A program made the position numbers and the translations under genes. A DNA stretch of 64,000 nucleotides from Acanthamoeba castellanii str. Neff. Taxonomy: Eukaryota > Discosea > Longamoebia > Acanthamoebidae. The stretch covers positions 57,087-121,086 of the forward strand of contig NW_004457372.1 of NCBI RefSeq assembly GCF_000313135.1, given 5' to 3'. A model generated the notes under the pieces. That model was given only the letters and a program-made list of their open reading frames with translations, had not been told where the DNA came from and did no database searches. Positions within the stretch are counted from its first letter, which is position 1, and each line of letters starts with the position of its first letter. Of this stretch, positions 52,465 through 62,544 are shown in pieces.

Positions 52465-55400
52465 TTATTGTTTGTTGTTGAGGCCGAGGGTGGTGAGATA
52501 GGCGTCGAGGGAGGGCTCGGTGCCGAGGAGAGCGCGCATCATCTCGTGGGGGTCCTTCGCGCCGCCGTATCGCAGTATCTCCGCCCTGTAGCGCTCGCCC
52601 ACTTTGGAAGTAAAACCACACAAGAAAGACAGAAGTCAATCGGAGCTAAAAGAGAGAAAACGAAGGAGGCGAGTGGGTGCTACATTGTCGGTTGAGGGGG
52701 TCGTGCTCGAAGCAGCGGTGCCAGATGTTGGCCGAGAAGACGCGGCAGAAGAGGTAGCTGTAGTAGCCCGCCCCGTAGCCACTCAGGTGACCAAAGCTCG
52801 CCTGCATGTTCGTCCCCTCTACGTTCCGCCGATAACGCTCTCAGTCTTGCCGCCAACACCGCACGACACGCACCGCACACGCATACGCACACGACGCACG
52901 ACGCACGACACGACGTGACCACACGTATGGGATACCGGCGTAGGGGATGGAGTAGTATCGATTCTGCAGCTCGCGCAGGATGTCGGTGGTGGAGGCCGGC
53001 AGTGGATGCGCGTCGTGGAAGCGGAGGTCCATCATTGAGTACAGCACCTGCAGCTGGGCCTCCATGCCTCCGAACCGCGCCGCGTTCGCCTGCGCGTACG
53101 TGCCTGACGTCAGCATTTTGCGTGTCTGTGTGGTGCGTGTGCAGTGCGTGCGCGTGCGGACCTGGAGTGCGGCCAGGTCGGACTCAGGGATGGGAGCGCC
53201 GGTGCGCCAGTGGCGGGCAAAGAGGGAGAGCACGCGAGGCGAGTAGGCGTAGTATTCCATGAGCGTCGACGGTGTTTCCACAAAGTCCAACTGCGCCCTC
53301 GTCCCCGCCACGTGCTGAAACTCTGCGTGCTCCACGCAATCAGCGAAGAAGAACGAAGAGCGAATAACGAAGGAGAAAAGAACGTACCAGTGCGCGAGAG
53401 CATGGTGGCGAGAGTGTGGCCGAATTCGTGGAAGAGCGTCTCGACGTCGTGGTGGGAGAGGAGCGAGGGCCGCTGGGCCGTGGGTCCGGTGCCGAAATTG
53501 CAGACCAGCGCCACGCGCGGGAGCACGTAGCCGTTGCTTAGCTCCGACGCAAGCTGAATCGATCAGCCGGGGTGTGAGTTTCTGCAGTCCGATCGGGCGC
53601 GAATCGAAGAACGAAGAAAAGAACGAAAAAAGCGAGAGAGCGTGGGGCAGCGTACCCAGGGCTTCGCAGTGGTAGACGGGTCTCCAGCAGTGCCGGCGTC
53701 GGTCGCGTGTAGATGAGAGAATTGGATGGCGAAGTTGGCCGCGTGCGAGAATTTGTTGGATCGCGAGAAGAGATCCATGTACACGTAGCCCACGGTGCCC
53801 TCCGTCTCGTGTGTGACGCGGATCTTTCTGATCAGGAGAATGTTAACACACACACACACACACAACACAACACACACGCACAACACACGCGCGCGCGCGA
53901 ATGCGGACACGAACCGGACAGAGGGATGCCAGGTCTCGCTTTGATCCATGGGTACCACGTCGAGCGAAAGGCCGAATAGGTTCGACGCGATGGTGTCGAG
54001 ACCGGCCATGCAGTGGCCCAGCGAAAAATACTGTCCAGTATCCCACATTCACGAAACACACCGCACACGCACGCACAACACACGACACACACCACACACG
54101 CACACGCACGACACGTGTTGGAGAGAGTAGCGAGCGTTGGTTGATGGAGAGAGTGGAGGGACGAGGTACCTCGTTGAGGTTGGTCTTGGTCTTGCACATT
54201 TCGGAGTAGAACAGTCGGTCCCACCCATAGATGGCCGTATCTCCGCCGTCCTGTGCCCCTTCCTTTTGCCTCTTCAGCCCCTTGAGCAGATCTATCTCCT
54301 GCTTGTTCCCCCCCCCGCTGTAAGTCCGACTAACAAAGAACGAAGAGCGAATGGCTGGGGGGGGGGCAAAGAGCGAAGAATGTCTCAAGGTATGGACCTT
54401 GTCGGCCTTGCCCTTGACCAGTCGGCTGAGATCGTCGAGGAAGTGGTGGACGGTGGCCGGCTTCTTGGCCATTCGGTTGGCCAGCGAGAGCGCAGCATAC
54501 GAGGGGAACTCGAGCACCTTGGCCAGCTCGTCCCGCTTGAGAAGCAACGCGTCGAGCAGCTTGAGCGCCCGCGGCGAGTGGCGCTGCGAGAGGACGAAGG
54601 CCTGTCGCCTCAATGCGCCGTTGTCGACGTGCTGCAGCACGGTCGTCAGCACGGTCGGGTTGAGCGGCAGTACCGCCTGTGTGCCGACTCTGTATCGATC
54701 GACCAATGAGTACACAACGCACGCACATGCACCACCGCACACGCACACACGACATGGCACCTCCGGACAGATTTAGCCAACTTGGGAGGGAGCGAGGCTA
54801 TTGCGCTTTCGTCGAGTCGGAGCGAGGAGCCAGAAAGGTCTTCGCCCGACGACGCGGCGACCGAGAACTCGTAGGCCAGCGCCGTGATGTCCTCGTTGAT
54901 CGCCACCACCTAGAAAACAGATAAAATATTTTAATATGAAAAAGCATCTGTTAACTTACTCGTCTGTGCGGTGGCGATGCGTGTCGTGCGTACCCTCCTG
55001 CGCTTGTCGTCGGGCAAGTGGATGCCGCTGAGTTCAAACTCCAACTTGAACGCCCGCGCGGCGATCTGCTGCTCGGGCGTCAACTTTTCAAACGCGCTGT
55101 CGCCTGAACCGACAACACACACACACACACACACAGAGGTGCCACGCGAACGTCGGTCAGGGCAACGCAAGTAACATCGACGCAGGCACGACAACGTCAT
55201 ACCATCGCCATCATTGGTGACGGTCGCGGTCGCATGATAGAGGCTGGTGTCGGTGTTGAGGTGGTGAATGAGCGTCGAAAGCTGTGCATAGCAGTCCTCT
55301 GCAGCACCTACCCACTCTTCGGACGGGTGCGTGTTCCTGTGCACCGCGGGAGTTGAGAGTTAGAGGCTCTCGCTCGTGTTACAGTTGCGGAAAGGCTTCA

Positions 55401-55919
55401 ACACACAGACCTGCACAGTTCAGCAGGGTCGACGACGCTACAGATGGTGGCCGATATGCGATCGAGAGTCCTCACCAGATCCACCTTGGTCTCCAGCAAG
55501 GGTTCCTGTGTACCATAAAAAAAACATGTGAGAATCTCTTCACCTGATGTGTCATCGATGTTGGTGTTGTGTTCATGTGCGTGCCTCCTGTTGTCGGCGG
55601 TGCGCTGGCGGACGTGCGCCACGAGACGCTCCACCTCGTCTTCGACGCGACTCACGAGACTCCCCCAGGAGCTGGGCGACACGAGGCCAGGGACATTGAA
55701 CAACCCCGCTGCCTGACCTGTGGTGCTGGCGCTGCTGATGGGACCAGATGTGGCAGAGTCGAATTCCTCAATTAATCGCGATGGCGTCGAGTAGAGCTGT
55801 GGTCGCAGATTAAATCTAAGCGATTTTGTGCAGATAGTGAGGGATGTGCCGGGAGCAAGCCTCTTGTTCGTGTTGGCAACACTTCGCCCGGCGCCCGGCC
55901 AAGCTGCCTGCCGCAACAT
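52465..55919 (-). CDS. mitochondrial intermediate peptidase-like M3 metallopeptidase
   Basis: Predicted M3-family zinc peptidase resembling MIPEP, which trims octapeptides from imported mitochondrial precursors. ATG (complement 55917-55919) begins an Arg-rich, acid-poor N terminus ([20 protein letters not shown]), a good mitochondrial presequence. The next part, [19 protein letters not shown], is the MIP-type start of the fold. The catalytic HEFGH lies at complement 53416-53430, with the third ligand Glu in the downstream [15 protein letters not shown] (about 53270). C-terminal motifs [14 protein letters not shown] and [14 protein letters not shown] end at the stop (complement 52465). About twelve introns, several containing GAACGAAG motifs. 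Catalytic motif complete. Confidence 0.9.
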
Positions 55920-56893
55920 CTGGTAAAATCACTTATAATAGATTTTAATTATGAAATTCTTATTTTATTTTTATTTTATTTTTTCTAGTTTTATCAGAGG
56001 CGTCGCGGCTGTGCAGGGCATGGATGCCGGTAGTCTCCTGAGCGGAAGCGAACACTTGCGTAGGGGTACGAACGGCCCGAGTTCTCGGTCAGGAACTCAA
56101 CCTGGCAAAAACGGACCTGCTCCCCGTTGCGTTGTTCCTGGTCTTGTCCTGGTTTGGCCCAGTCATCTCCGTGCCACCGCACGGAGCGTTCTGGTCCTCA
56201 ACAGGATGGTGGCGTTCACTTTTCGTTCTTGAAGCCTTCCTTCGTCGGGGAATCTGAGGCTTCGTTGGCCATTCGGGTCAGGAATTCTTGTGATTCCGCG
56301 TAACAGACCTCGCCGGAAATGTGTATGCGGGTGGACTGTTGCGGGGTGAAAAGTCGGCCGCTTTCTCCATCTCGGCCATTTAATGGACCAATGGCTTTGA
56401 TTTAGGCTTTGTGCTATTTGGAGTCGACATCAATCCGCGGCCTGACGTTCCGCTGTTCCTCTTCTTCGCGCTCGGGCACCGCACACGGTCTGGTTACTGG
56501 CAGGCCCATCACACGGCTGCCCCGTGTACCCTACCTTCTTCGTGCTCTGAACTGTACTGGTCCACTTTTGGTGCGACGCGAGCTTCCGCGAGGTACCTTG
56601 AGAACGAGCCCCGACAACAACAGCTCGTTCAAGTTCAAACGTTGGCCCATTCCTATCGATCGACTTACTTGCTCATTTCTTCGGAATCGTATTGCCTCAG
56701 GCGGTTTACATTTGAAGGGGAACGAGGAGAAGAAAATCGAAATCGAAAATTTGAATCTCGCTTTTCCGTCTGCAAGACGCACTAGAAGAACCAGCCCCAT
56801 ACGGCAGCCACTCGGTTCGAGCGTGCTTCCACCTCCACCAGAGCGCTGGATCTACCATCATCTTCCTCCTCTCTGCCATACGCGCACTACTTG
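55920..56893. other. intergenic region between divergent genes
   Basis: About 975 bp separating the mitochondrial peptidase and the Zn2Cys6 factor. An AT-rich block (55925-55990) abuts the peptidase start and probably contains its promoter. The rest is leader and upstream sequence for the factor. No further gene recognised. Confidence 0.45.
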
Positions 56894-59800
56894 ATGGACA
56901 GCAGCGCCAACTACGGCATGGATCGCGGGGATGGCCGCGGCGGGGGCACGGAGGACTCCATGCTAGGCGATCCCGATTCACCGGATGACCTCGGCTCGCT
57001 GGACGACGACGATGAGGACGAGATGGGGCGGGACAAGAATGGACAGCCCAAATCAAAGAAAAGGCGGAAGTACATCAACAAGGCCTGCGACAACTGCCGA
57101 ACGCGGCACAGCCGATGCGACGGCAAGGAGCCCTGCGCCCCCTGCTCGAAGAAGGGCTTCCAGTGCGGCTACTCGGCGCCACCCAGCCGACGCGGACCCG
57201 TGTCCGAGCGGCAGCTGCAGGAGCTCATCACCTCCCTCACCAAGCAAATCGAATCAGAAAAGAAAATGAAGAAGGTATTGCCCCCCCCCACAACCACATC
57301 CTCCTTTCCGTTATTTTATTTCTTATTAAATGCGATAGTCAAATATTTTTGTGGTTCCCTCGCCCACCAAAATCTATCTGAATTCAAACAATCAATTTCA
57401 ATCTCGCCTCTCCCTCCCCTATGCTTGGACATCTTACATAGGACTGGAAGGACAAATTCTATCATAAGGCCGGCGGTCCATCTTCGCCTCCGTCCTCGAC
57501 CAGCGGCGGTGGCGGCGCGCCCTTCTCCCCGTCGAGCGATGGAAGCGGAGGAGCTGGCGGAGGCGGCGGCGGCACGATGCCTTCGGACTCGTTCAACTCG
57601 CCCACGTCGTCGGCAGCGGCGGCCTACAGTGGAGGCCTCATGGCGGCCGGCGGCAGAGAAGGCGGTGATATGGCGGGCGGCTACGGCGGCAGCACGGGCG
57701 CCGGCTGGGGCGGCGCGGACCAGGCCTCGAATCTGGCCATGTACGTTGACGCCTACCAGCGCTACATCTCGCGGCACATCTCTGCCCACCCGTCGGTATT
57801 CGAGCCGGGCGCCGCGCTCAAGGTCATCAGCTCCAACCAGCGCACGCCACTCGCCTTCCAGATGTATGCCGTGCTGGCCAACGGTAACGTGCACACGCCA
57901 CGACACGTCAGCGGCTTGCTGGCCACCATGGGCGTGTGGTGCTGAAGCGACATTTACTCTTGAATGCAGGTGCGCGGGTGACGGGCAACCAGCCGGCGTC
58001 TCTGGAGTTTGCGCTGAAGGCGCGGCGCACGCTGGGCGCGGTGTTCGACCAAACGGACGGGCTGGTGGCGCAGGGCCTGATGATCCTGGCCTACTACATG
58101 TCGGGCCAGGCCGAGGCCGACAAGACCATGTACTACCTCCAGCTGGCCCGCAAGATGTGCCAGCACCTCGACACCCGATCGAGCGACTACTACATGCTCA
58201 TCCTCATGACGATCGGCCTCGCCTCGCCGCACCACGAGGAGAAGCTCGAGGTCTTCACCGAGCTCAAGATGCGGCTCGAGCCCCTGCTGTCGAACACCAT
58301 CACGCCGGCCACCAACCCGGCCACGTCGAACCTCAACCGCAACTTCACCCTCACGCTGGCCATCATCTCCGTGCAGGTCGAGCTCGAGATGGCCAAGCTG
58401 CGCATGGACTACAACGCCGACTACGCCGTCATGCTCCAGGTGCTCGAGAAGCTCGAGAAGATGCTCGCCGCCGACAAGTCGTCCAACTACTCCAAGGTCG
58501 GCTTCCGCATCTTCCTCGAGGTCATCCGCGCCCAGTGCTACTGCTCGCTCGGCCTGCGGGAGATGGCCGTCGAGTGCACCAGTGAGGTCAGCGAGCTGGC
58601 CAAGCACCCCGAGTTCCCCTACGTGCCCGTCATGGTGCTTAGCGGCGTCGAGATGATGGCCATGATTCAGCTCGAGGAGGGCCGGTTCGACCAGGTCCAC
58701 GAGCACATCCACCGGCTCTCCAAGATGTCGGCCATCTACCCGTCGGTCCGCCTCATCGCCCAGAAGCTCAACGACGCCCTCCAGGAGAAGACCGCCAAGT
58801 CCTACGACGGCCGCCCCGGCGGGCCCCTCGATCTCGGTCGTCCCACTGGTACACCACCCTTTTCCACAATTCTAATTCTATCCTTTTCTTTTGGCTTTTC
58901 TACAATTCTCATTTCTCCAATGTTTATTCGCTTCCGCTTGTTGCTCGCTGGCACACGCATGTATGTGTCGACAACATAGATCACGGGCCGGTGCCGGGCA
59001 TGGGAATGTCGCATCTGGGCGGCGGCGTTCCGTCGTTTGGCCAATCGGGTGGTCCGGCAGGAGCCAGTTCGACGTCGCCGCACTTCCCTGGCCAGGACCG
59101 AACTGGACACGGCGGTGGCGGCGGCCTCCCTTCGTTCATGCAGGGCGACATGCAGCGACGTCAGATGCCGCCGGACCTGCCAGGCAGCAACGGCGGTGGC
59201 GGTGGCATGGGCATGCACGAGCGCGGGCTGCCATTCCCGGGCAGCGGAGGCGGAGGCGACCCGCTAGGGCTTGGTCTCGGCGGAGTCGGCGGCGGCGGAA
59301 TGGGATCGCGTGCGGGGAGCGGGCTCGAGGGGCTGGGCGGGATGGACAGTCGGATGATGCAGGAACGAGGATATCCTCCCAAGCCCGACCACCTCACCCA
59401 GGGCGGCTACGAGGTACGCGTGTGTCGTGTGTGTCGTGTGTCGTAATGCACGCTTACACGTCGGTGTCGTACGAATGCGCAGGGCATGGGCGGACGACTC
59501 GGCGGGTTGCCACCGCACCTCACGTCGCAGGGCGAACGCGGCCTATCGATGGAGGACCTCATCAATCGGGAGCGAGCCATGGGCATGGGTCCCGGCGGTC
59601 CGCTCTCGCACCACCTCGGCCCCAGCGGCGGCGGCGGCGGCTACGGACAATCGCAAATGGAACAGCAGCACCACCAGCAACAGCAGCAGCAACAGCAGGA
59701 GCTCGACTATCGAATGCAGCAGGAGCGGGCCAGCATGCTCGAGCGTCGAGCACTGCAGCACCCGCAGGGCGGCGTCGGCATGCCGCTGGGCCAACAGCAG

Positions 59801-60268
59801 CAGGGTCAGGGCGGGCAGTCGTCGGGCGGGCTCCCGCCGCACCTCAACCCCTACGCCTCGCACGGCATGCATCGCAGCGGCATGCCGGGCGGTCCCTCGT
59901 CACTCTACGGCGGCGGCGGCATGCCAGATATGCGTGGAATGCCCCACCCGTCACAGATGGGCGGCAGTCCGTCCATGGGCGGGCGCGGCCTTCCGGGGAT
60001 GCCCTCCTTCGGCGGTGGCGGCGGGCCTTCGATGGGCGGCGGCTCTCCGTTCGGCGGCGGCGGGCCGATGGGCCAGCAGATGCGGGGTTGGCCTGGCATG
60101 CCAGGAATGCCGCCCTATCCCGGACCTCTGCACAACGGCGGCGACTCAGAATCGGGCGGACCGCCGCGGCATCACCTCCCACCGCCTCTCCATCACCAGC
60201 AACAACAGTACATGATGTACGGCTCCGCCGAACAGCAGCAGCAGCAGCAGCAGCAACAGGACGACTGA
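56894..60268 (+). CDS. Zn(II)2Cys6 fungal-type transcription factor
   Basis: Predicted DNA-binding regulator. ATG 56894. An acidic N terminus precedes a basic stretch (KSKKRRK) and the zinc cluster at about 57085-57168: CDNC-RTRHSRC-DGKEPC-APC-SKKGFQC, spacing C2-C6-C5-C2-C6-C as in fungal Gal4-type clusters. It is followed by RRGPVSERQLQELITSLTKQI (linker and coiled coil). After an intron with an eight-base C run come Gly/Ser-rich regions, then a helical repeat domain (57720-58800: NQPASLEFALKARRTLGAVF, GLMILAYYMSGQAEADKTMY, ELEMAKLRMDYNADYA) resembling the middle homology/TPR region of such factors. The C terminus (58980-60266) is Gly/Met/Gln-rich with polyQ. All splices checked keep frame. 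Targets unknown. Confidence 0.85.
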
Positions 60269-60626
60269 GCTGCTGATCGTCATCCACCTCCGAACCATTC
60301 CAACCACTGTAATCTCGAACGACCAACACTCACCGCCTCTCCCCTGCCGGCTGTACTCTCCCTCTCTCCCTCTTCCTCTTCTCTTCTTTTGTTTAGATGC
60401 CCCCCTTTTATGGATGTAAATGCTTCCTCCTCTCTTTCTCCAACTACACCAACAATAAATTAAAAAATCACGTGATAAAAAGGTCTGCCTGAAATAGGCC
60501 AGCAACGCTTGGCGAGATGTGCAATAACAGCAAAATAATATTATCATTCCTCTAAACGGACCGCACTACGCGCGAAACACTGGCCCTCGCCCACGGGGCC
60601 AGCCAGCGAGCCTCGAGTAACTCGAG
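60269..60626. other. intergenic spacer
   Basis: 358 bp holding the 3' UTR of the Zn2Cys6 factor with an AATAAATT polyadenylation-like signal at about 60453, then the promoter of the GT25-like gene. No gene seen. Confidence 0.5.
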
Positions 60627-61940
60627 ATGAGCAGCTCTGCGGAGAGGGAGAGAGAACATGACCAACACCACCTCTTCGTCGGCATGGGGGTCTTCCTCCT
60701 GCTCCTGGGGGCCACTGTCGTCGGCGGCCTGCACTTTTTGCACACGACCACAGTAGGCGCAGAATGCGACCGCACCGCCTCCATCACCCACTCACCCCCT
60801 CCACTCGCCAGCTCACTCCAGCACACCACCGGTTCTATCTCTTCACAGCCACCACCACCCACCACGCAACTAAAGCCAGAGCGGCAGCCGCCGCAGCCTC
60901 CACCAGGGGAGTTCAACGCGGCGGCGCTGGGCTCGCCCCTGCGCCAGGACCTGGACCAGCAGCTGCAGCAGCGCGAGCACCGGTTCAACTGGACCGGCGT
61001 GCCCGACTGCGTGAGGCACCACCTCCGGCGGTTCACAGTAAGCCAGCTCCTGCTCGAGGCCGCCATCGACCCGCCCGTGGCGCGTCCGCCCGCCACACCC
61101 GAGGGCTGGACCAGGTCCGACCTGGGCTACGGCACCAACCGCATGTTTCTGGTGAGCTACGACAAGTTCAAGCACCGCCAGCAGCTGCTTGTCGACCAGC
61201 TGCGGCCCTACGAGGTGGAGAGCTCGGGGCTGCTCACGCTCTGGGAGGCGCCCTACCTTGATGTCGCCCTGATCGGCAGCGACGCCGAGCTGATCCGCTG
61301 CTTTTGGCCCAAACGCGCGCCGCAGCCGCCCAAAGCCTACGTCAAGTTCAAGAACGGCTCCTACCCGGCCGACTTCTCTATCTCCAAGCGCGAGATCTCC
61401 CTGTCGCTCAAGCACATGACGGCCTACTACTACTCGTTGGTGTTCGACCTGCTGCCCGTCTCGGTGATCGAAGACGACGCGATCGTCAACGCGACGCACG
61501 CACACGTCTGGCCGGCGGCCTTTCGATCGGCACCAAAAGACTGGGCTCTCATATTGGCCGGCTGGTGCCTCGCCCGCTCCGTACCACCCGAGTACGGGGA
61601 CTACCTGGCCGGCAGGAGGGGCAGGAAGCAGCCCCCGCTGTGCAGTTACGGCTATATGATAAGTGCGATCGGAGTCATGGGGATGTTTCGAGGTACCACC
61701 GCACACGATCACACGACCGCACACGCGCACAGCACACGCGCCGCCTTACGTAGTTTTCTTGTGTTGCGGGCAGCGGTGGGGTCGGGGGTGATACGAGCGA
61801 TCGATCTGCAGTACGAGTACGTGTGCAGACACCAGGGAGTGGGGTGCTACTATATGGACCCCCGACCGATCGGCCACCAAGTGGCGCACGACGAGCCCGA
61901 TGCTCTCGGCCACCACCGCAACAAATACGACAAACGCTGA
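60627..61940 (+). CDS. GT25-like (LPS/collagen-type) glycosyltransferase, type II membrane protein
   Basis: Two exons, 60627-61692 and 61774-61940, sum to 1,233 nt (410 residues). ATG 60627 gives a short acidic tail, then a signal anchor (LFVGMGVFLLLLGATVVGGL) and a Pro/Gln-rich stem. The domain resembles GT25: RMFLVSYDKFKHRQQLL (about 61140), KREISLSLKHMTAYYYSLV (about 61385), and VSVIEDDAIV (about 61465), whose EDD is the usual metal-binding site. WALILAGWC and YGYMISAIGVMGMFR follow, with CRHQGVGCYYMDPRP near the end. The intron has cggcag acceptor and splits an Ala codon, in frame. Expected role: UDP-sugar transfer in the Golgi. Sequence is short relative to bifunctional animal GT25 enzymes. 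Confidence 0.82.
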   Translation: MSSSAEREREHDQHHLFVGMGVFLLLLGATVVGGLHFLHTTTVGAECDRTASITHSPPPLASSLQHTTGSISSQPPPPTTQLKPERQPPQPPPGEFNAAALGSPLRQDLDQQLQQREHRFNWTGVPDCVRHHLRRFTVSQLLLEAAIDPPVARPPATPEGWTRSDLGYGTNRMFLVSYDKFKHRQQLLVDQLRPYEVESSGLLTLWEAPYLDVALIGSDAELIRCFWPKRAPQPPKAYVKFKNGSYPADFSISKREISLSLKHMTAYYYSLVFDLLPVSVIEDDAIVNATHAHVWPAAFRSAPKDWALILAGWCLARSVPPEYGDYLAGRRGRKQPPLCSYGYMISAIGVMGMFRGTTAHDHTTAHAHSTRAALRSFLVLRAAVGSGVIRAIDLQYEYVCRHQGVGCYYMDPRPIGHQVAHDEPDALGHHRNKYDKR

Positions 61941-62544
61941 ATACATCCATCCCTTGACTTTCACTTGTCCGTGCTTGCCACTCTTGTTTTAAAGTGAAGA
62001 TTGTCCATCCATTGTTCAAACACTGTGGTTTGAGTGAGACAAGTGCTGATCATGAACACCAAGTTTGTAGAGATCCTTCCAGGGATAAGGGATAGGTACC
62101 TGATCTGCAGATACATCCATGATAATTGACATGTAGGATCAGCAAGAGCCTCCAGTTGGTTTTGGTGATAGAAAGCACCCCCTATTATAACACACACACA
62201 AACAGATCAAACAGTTCATAAGTTGGTTCTCCAGAGAAAGACCTGAATGCATTGATTTTGTGAATTACTCAGCTGAGTTATGGATGGGAGGAAAGGGTGG
62301 GTATGGTGGGGAGCAAGCAGAACATCTTGTGTCCTGAAGCTAGTTCTCACATATGGTAGCAAGCCACAAACCAGTTGAGACATCATGTAGGCAACATGCC
62401 TTGAGCCAGTCAATATCCAGTATGGACTTCAGATGCCTCACCATCAGTTAGTACACTGTGTGTACAACAACTTTAAGCACTGCTGGTATGTTGTTCACTA
62501 TGTACAACTGCACTTGAGCTTATTCGACCCCTGATGCCACAAGA
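61941..62544. other. AT-richer spacer of different composition
   Basis: About 600 bp with visibly lower GC and no codon-position GC bias, bounded by GC-rich genes. Open frames are short and broken by stops on both strands. Contains CACACACACA and few microsatellites. Might be a relic insertion or simply long UTRs; no transposase motif or terminal repeats seen. Confidence 0.35.
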
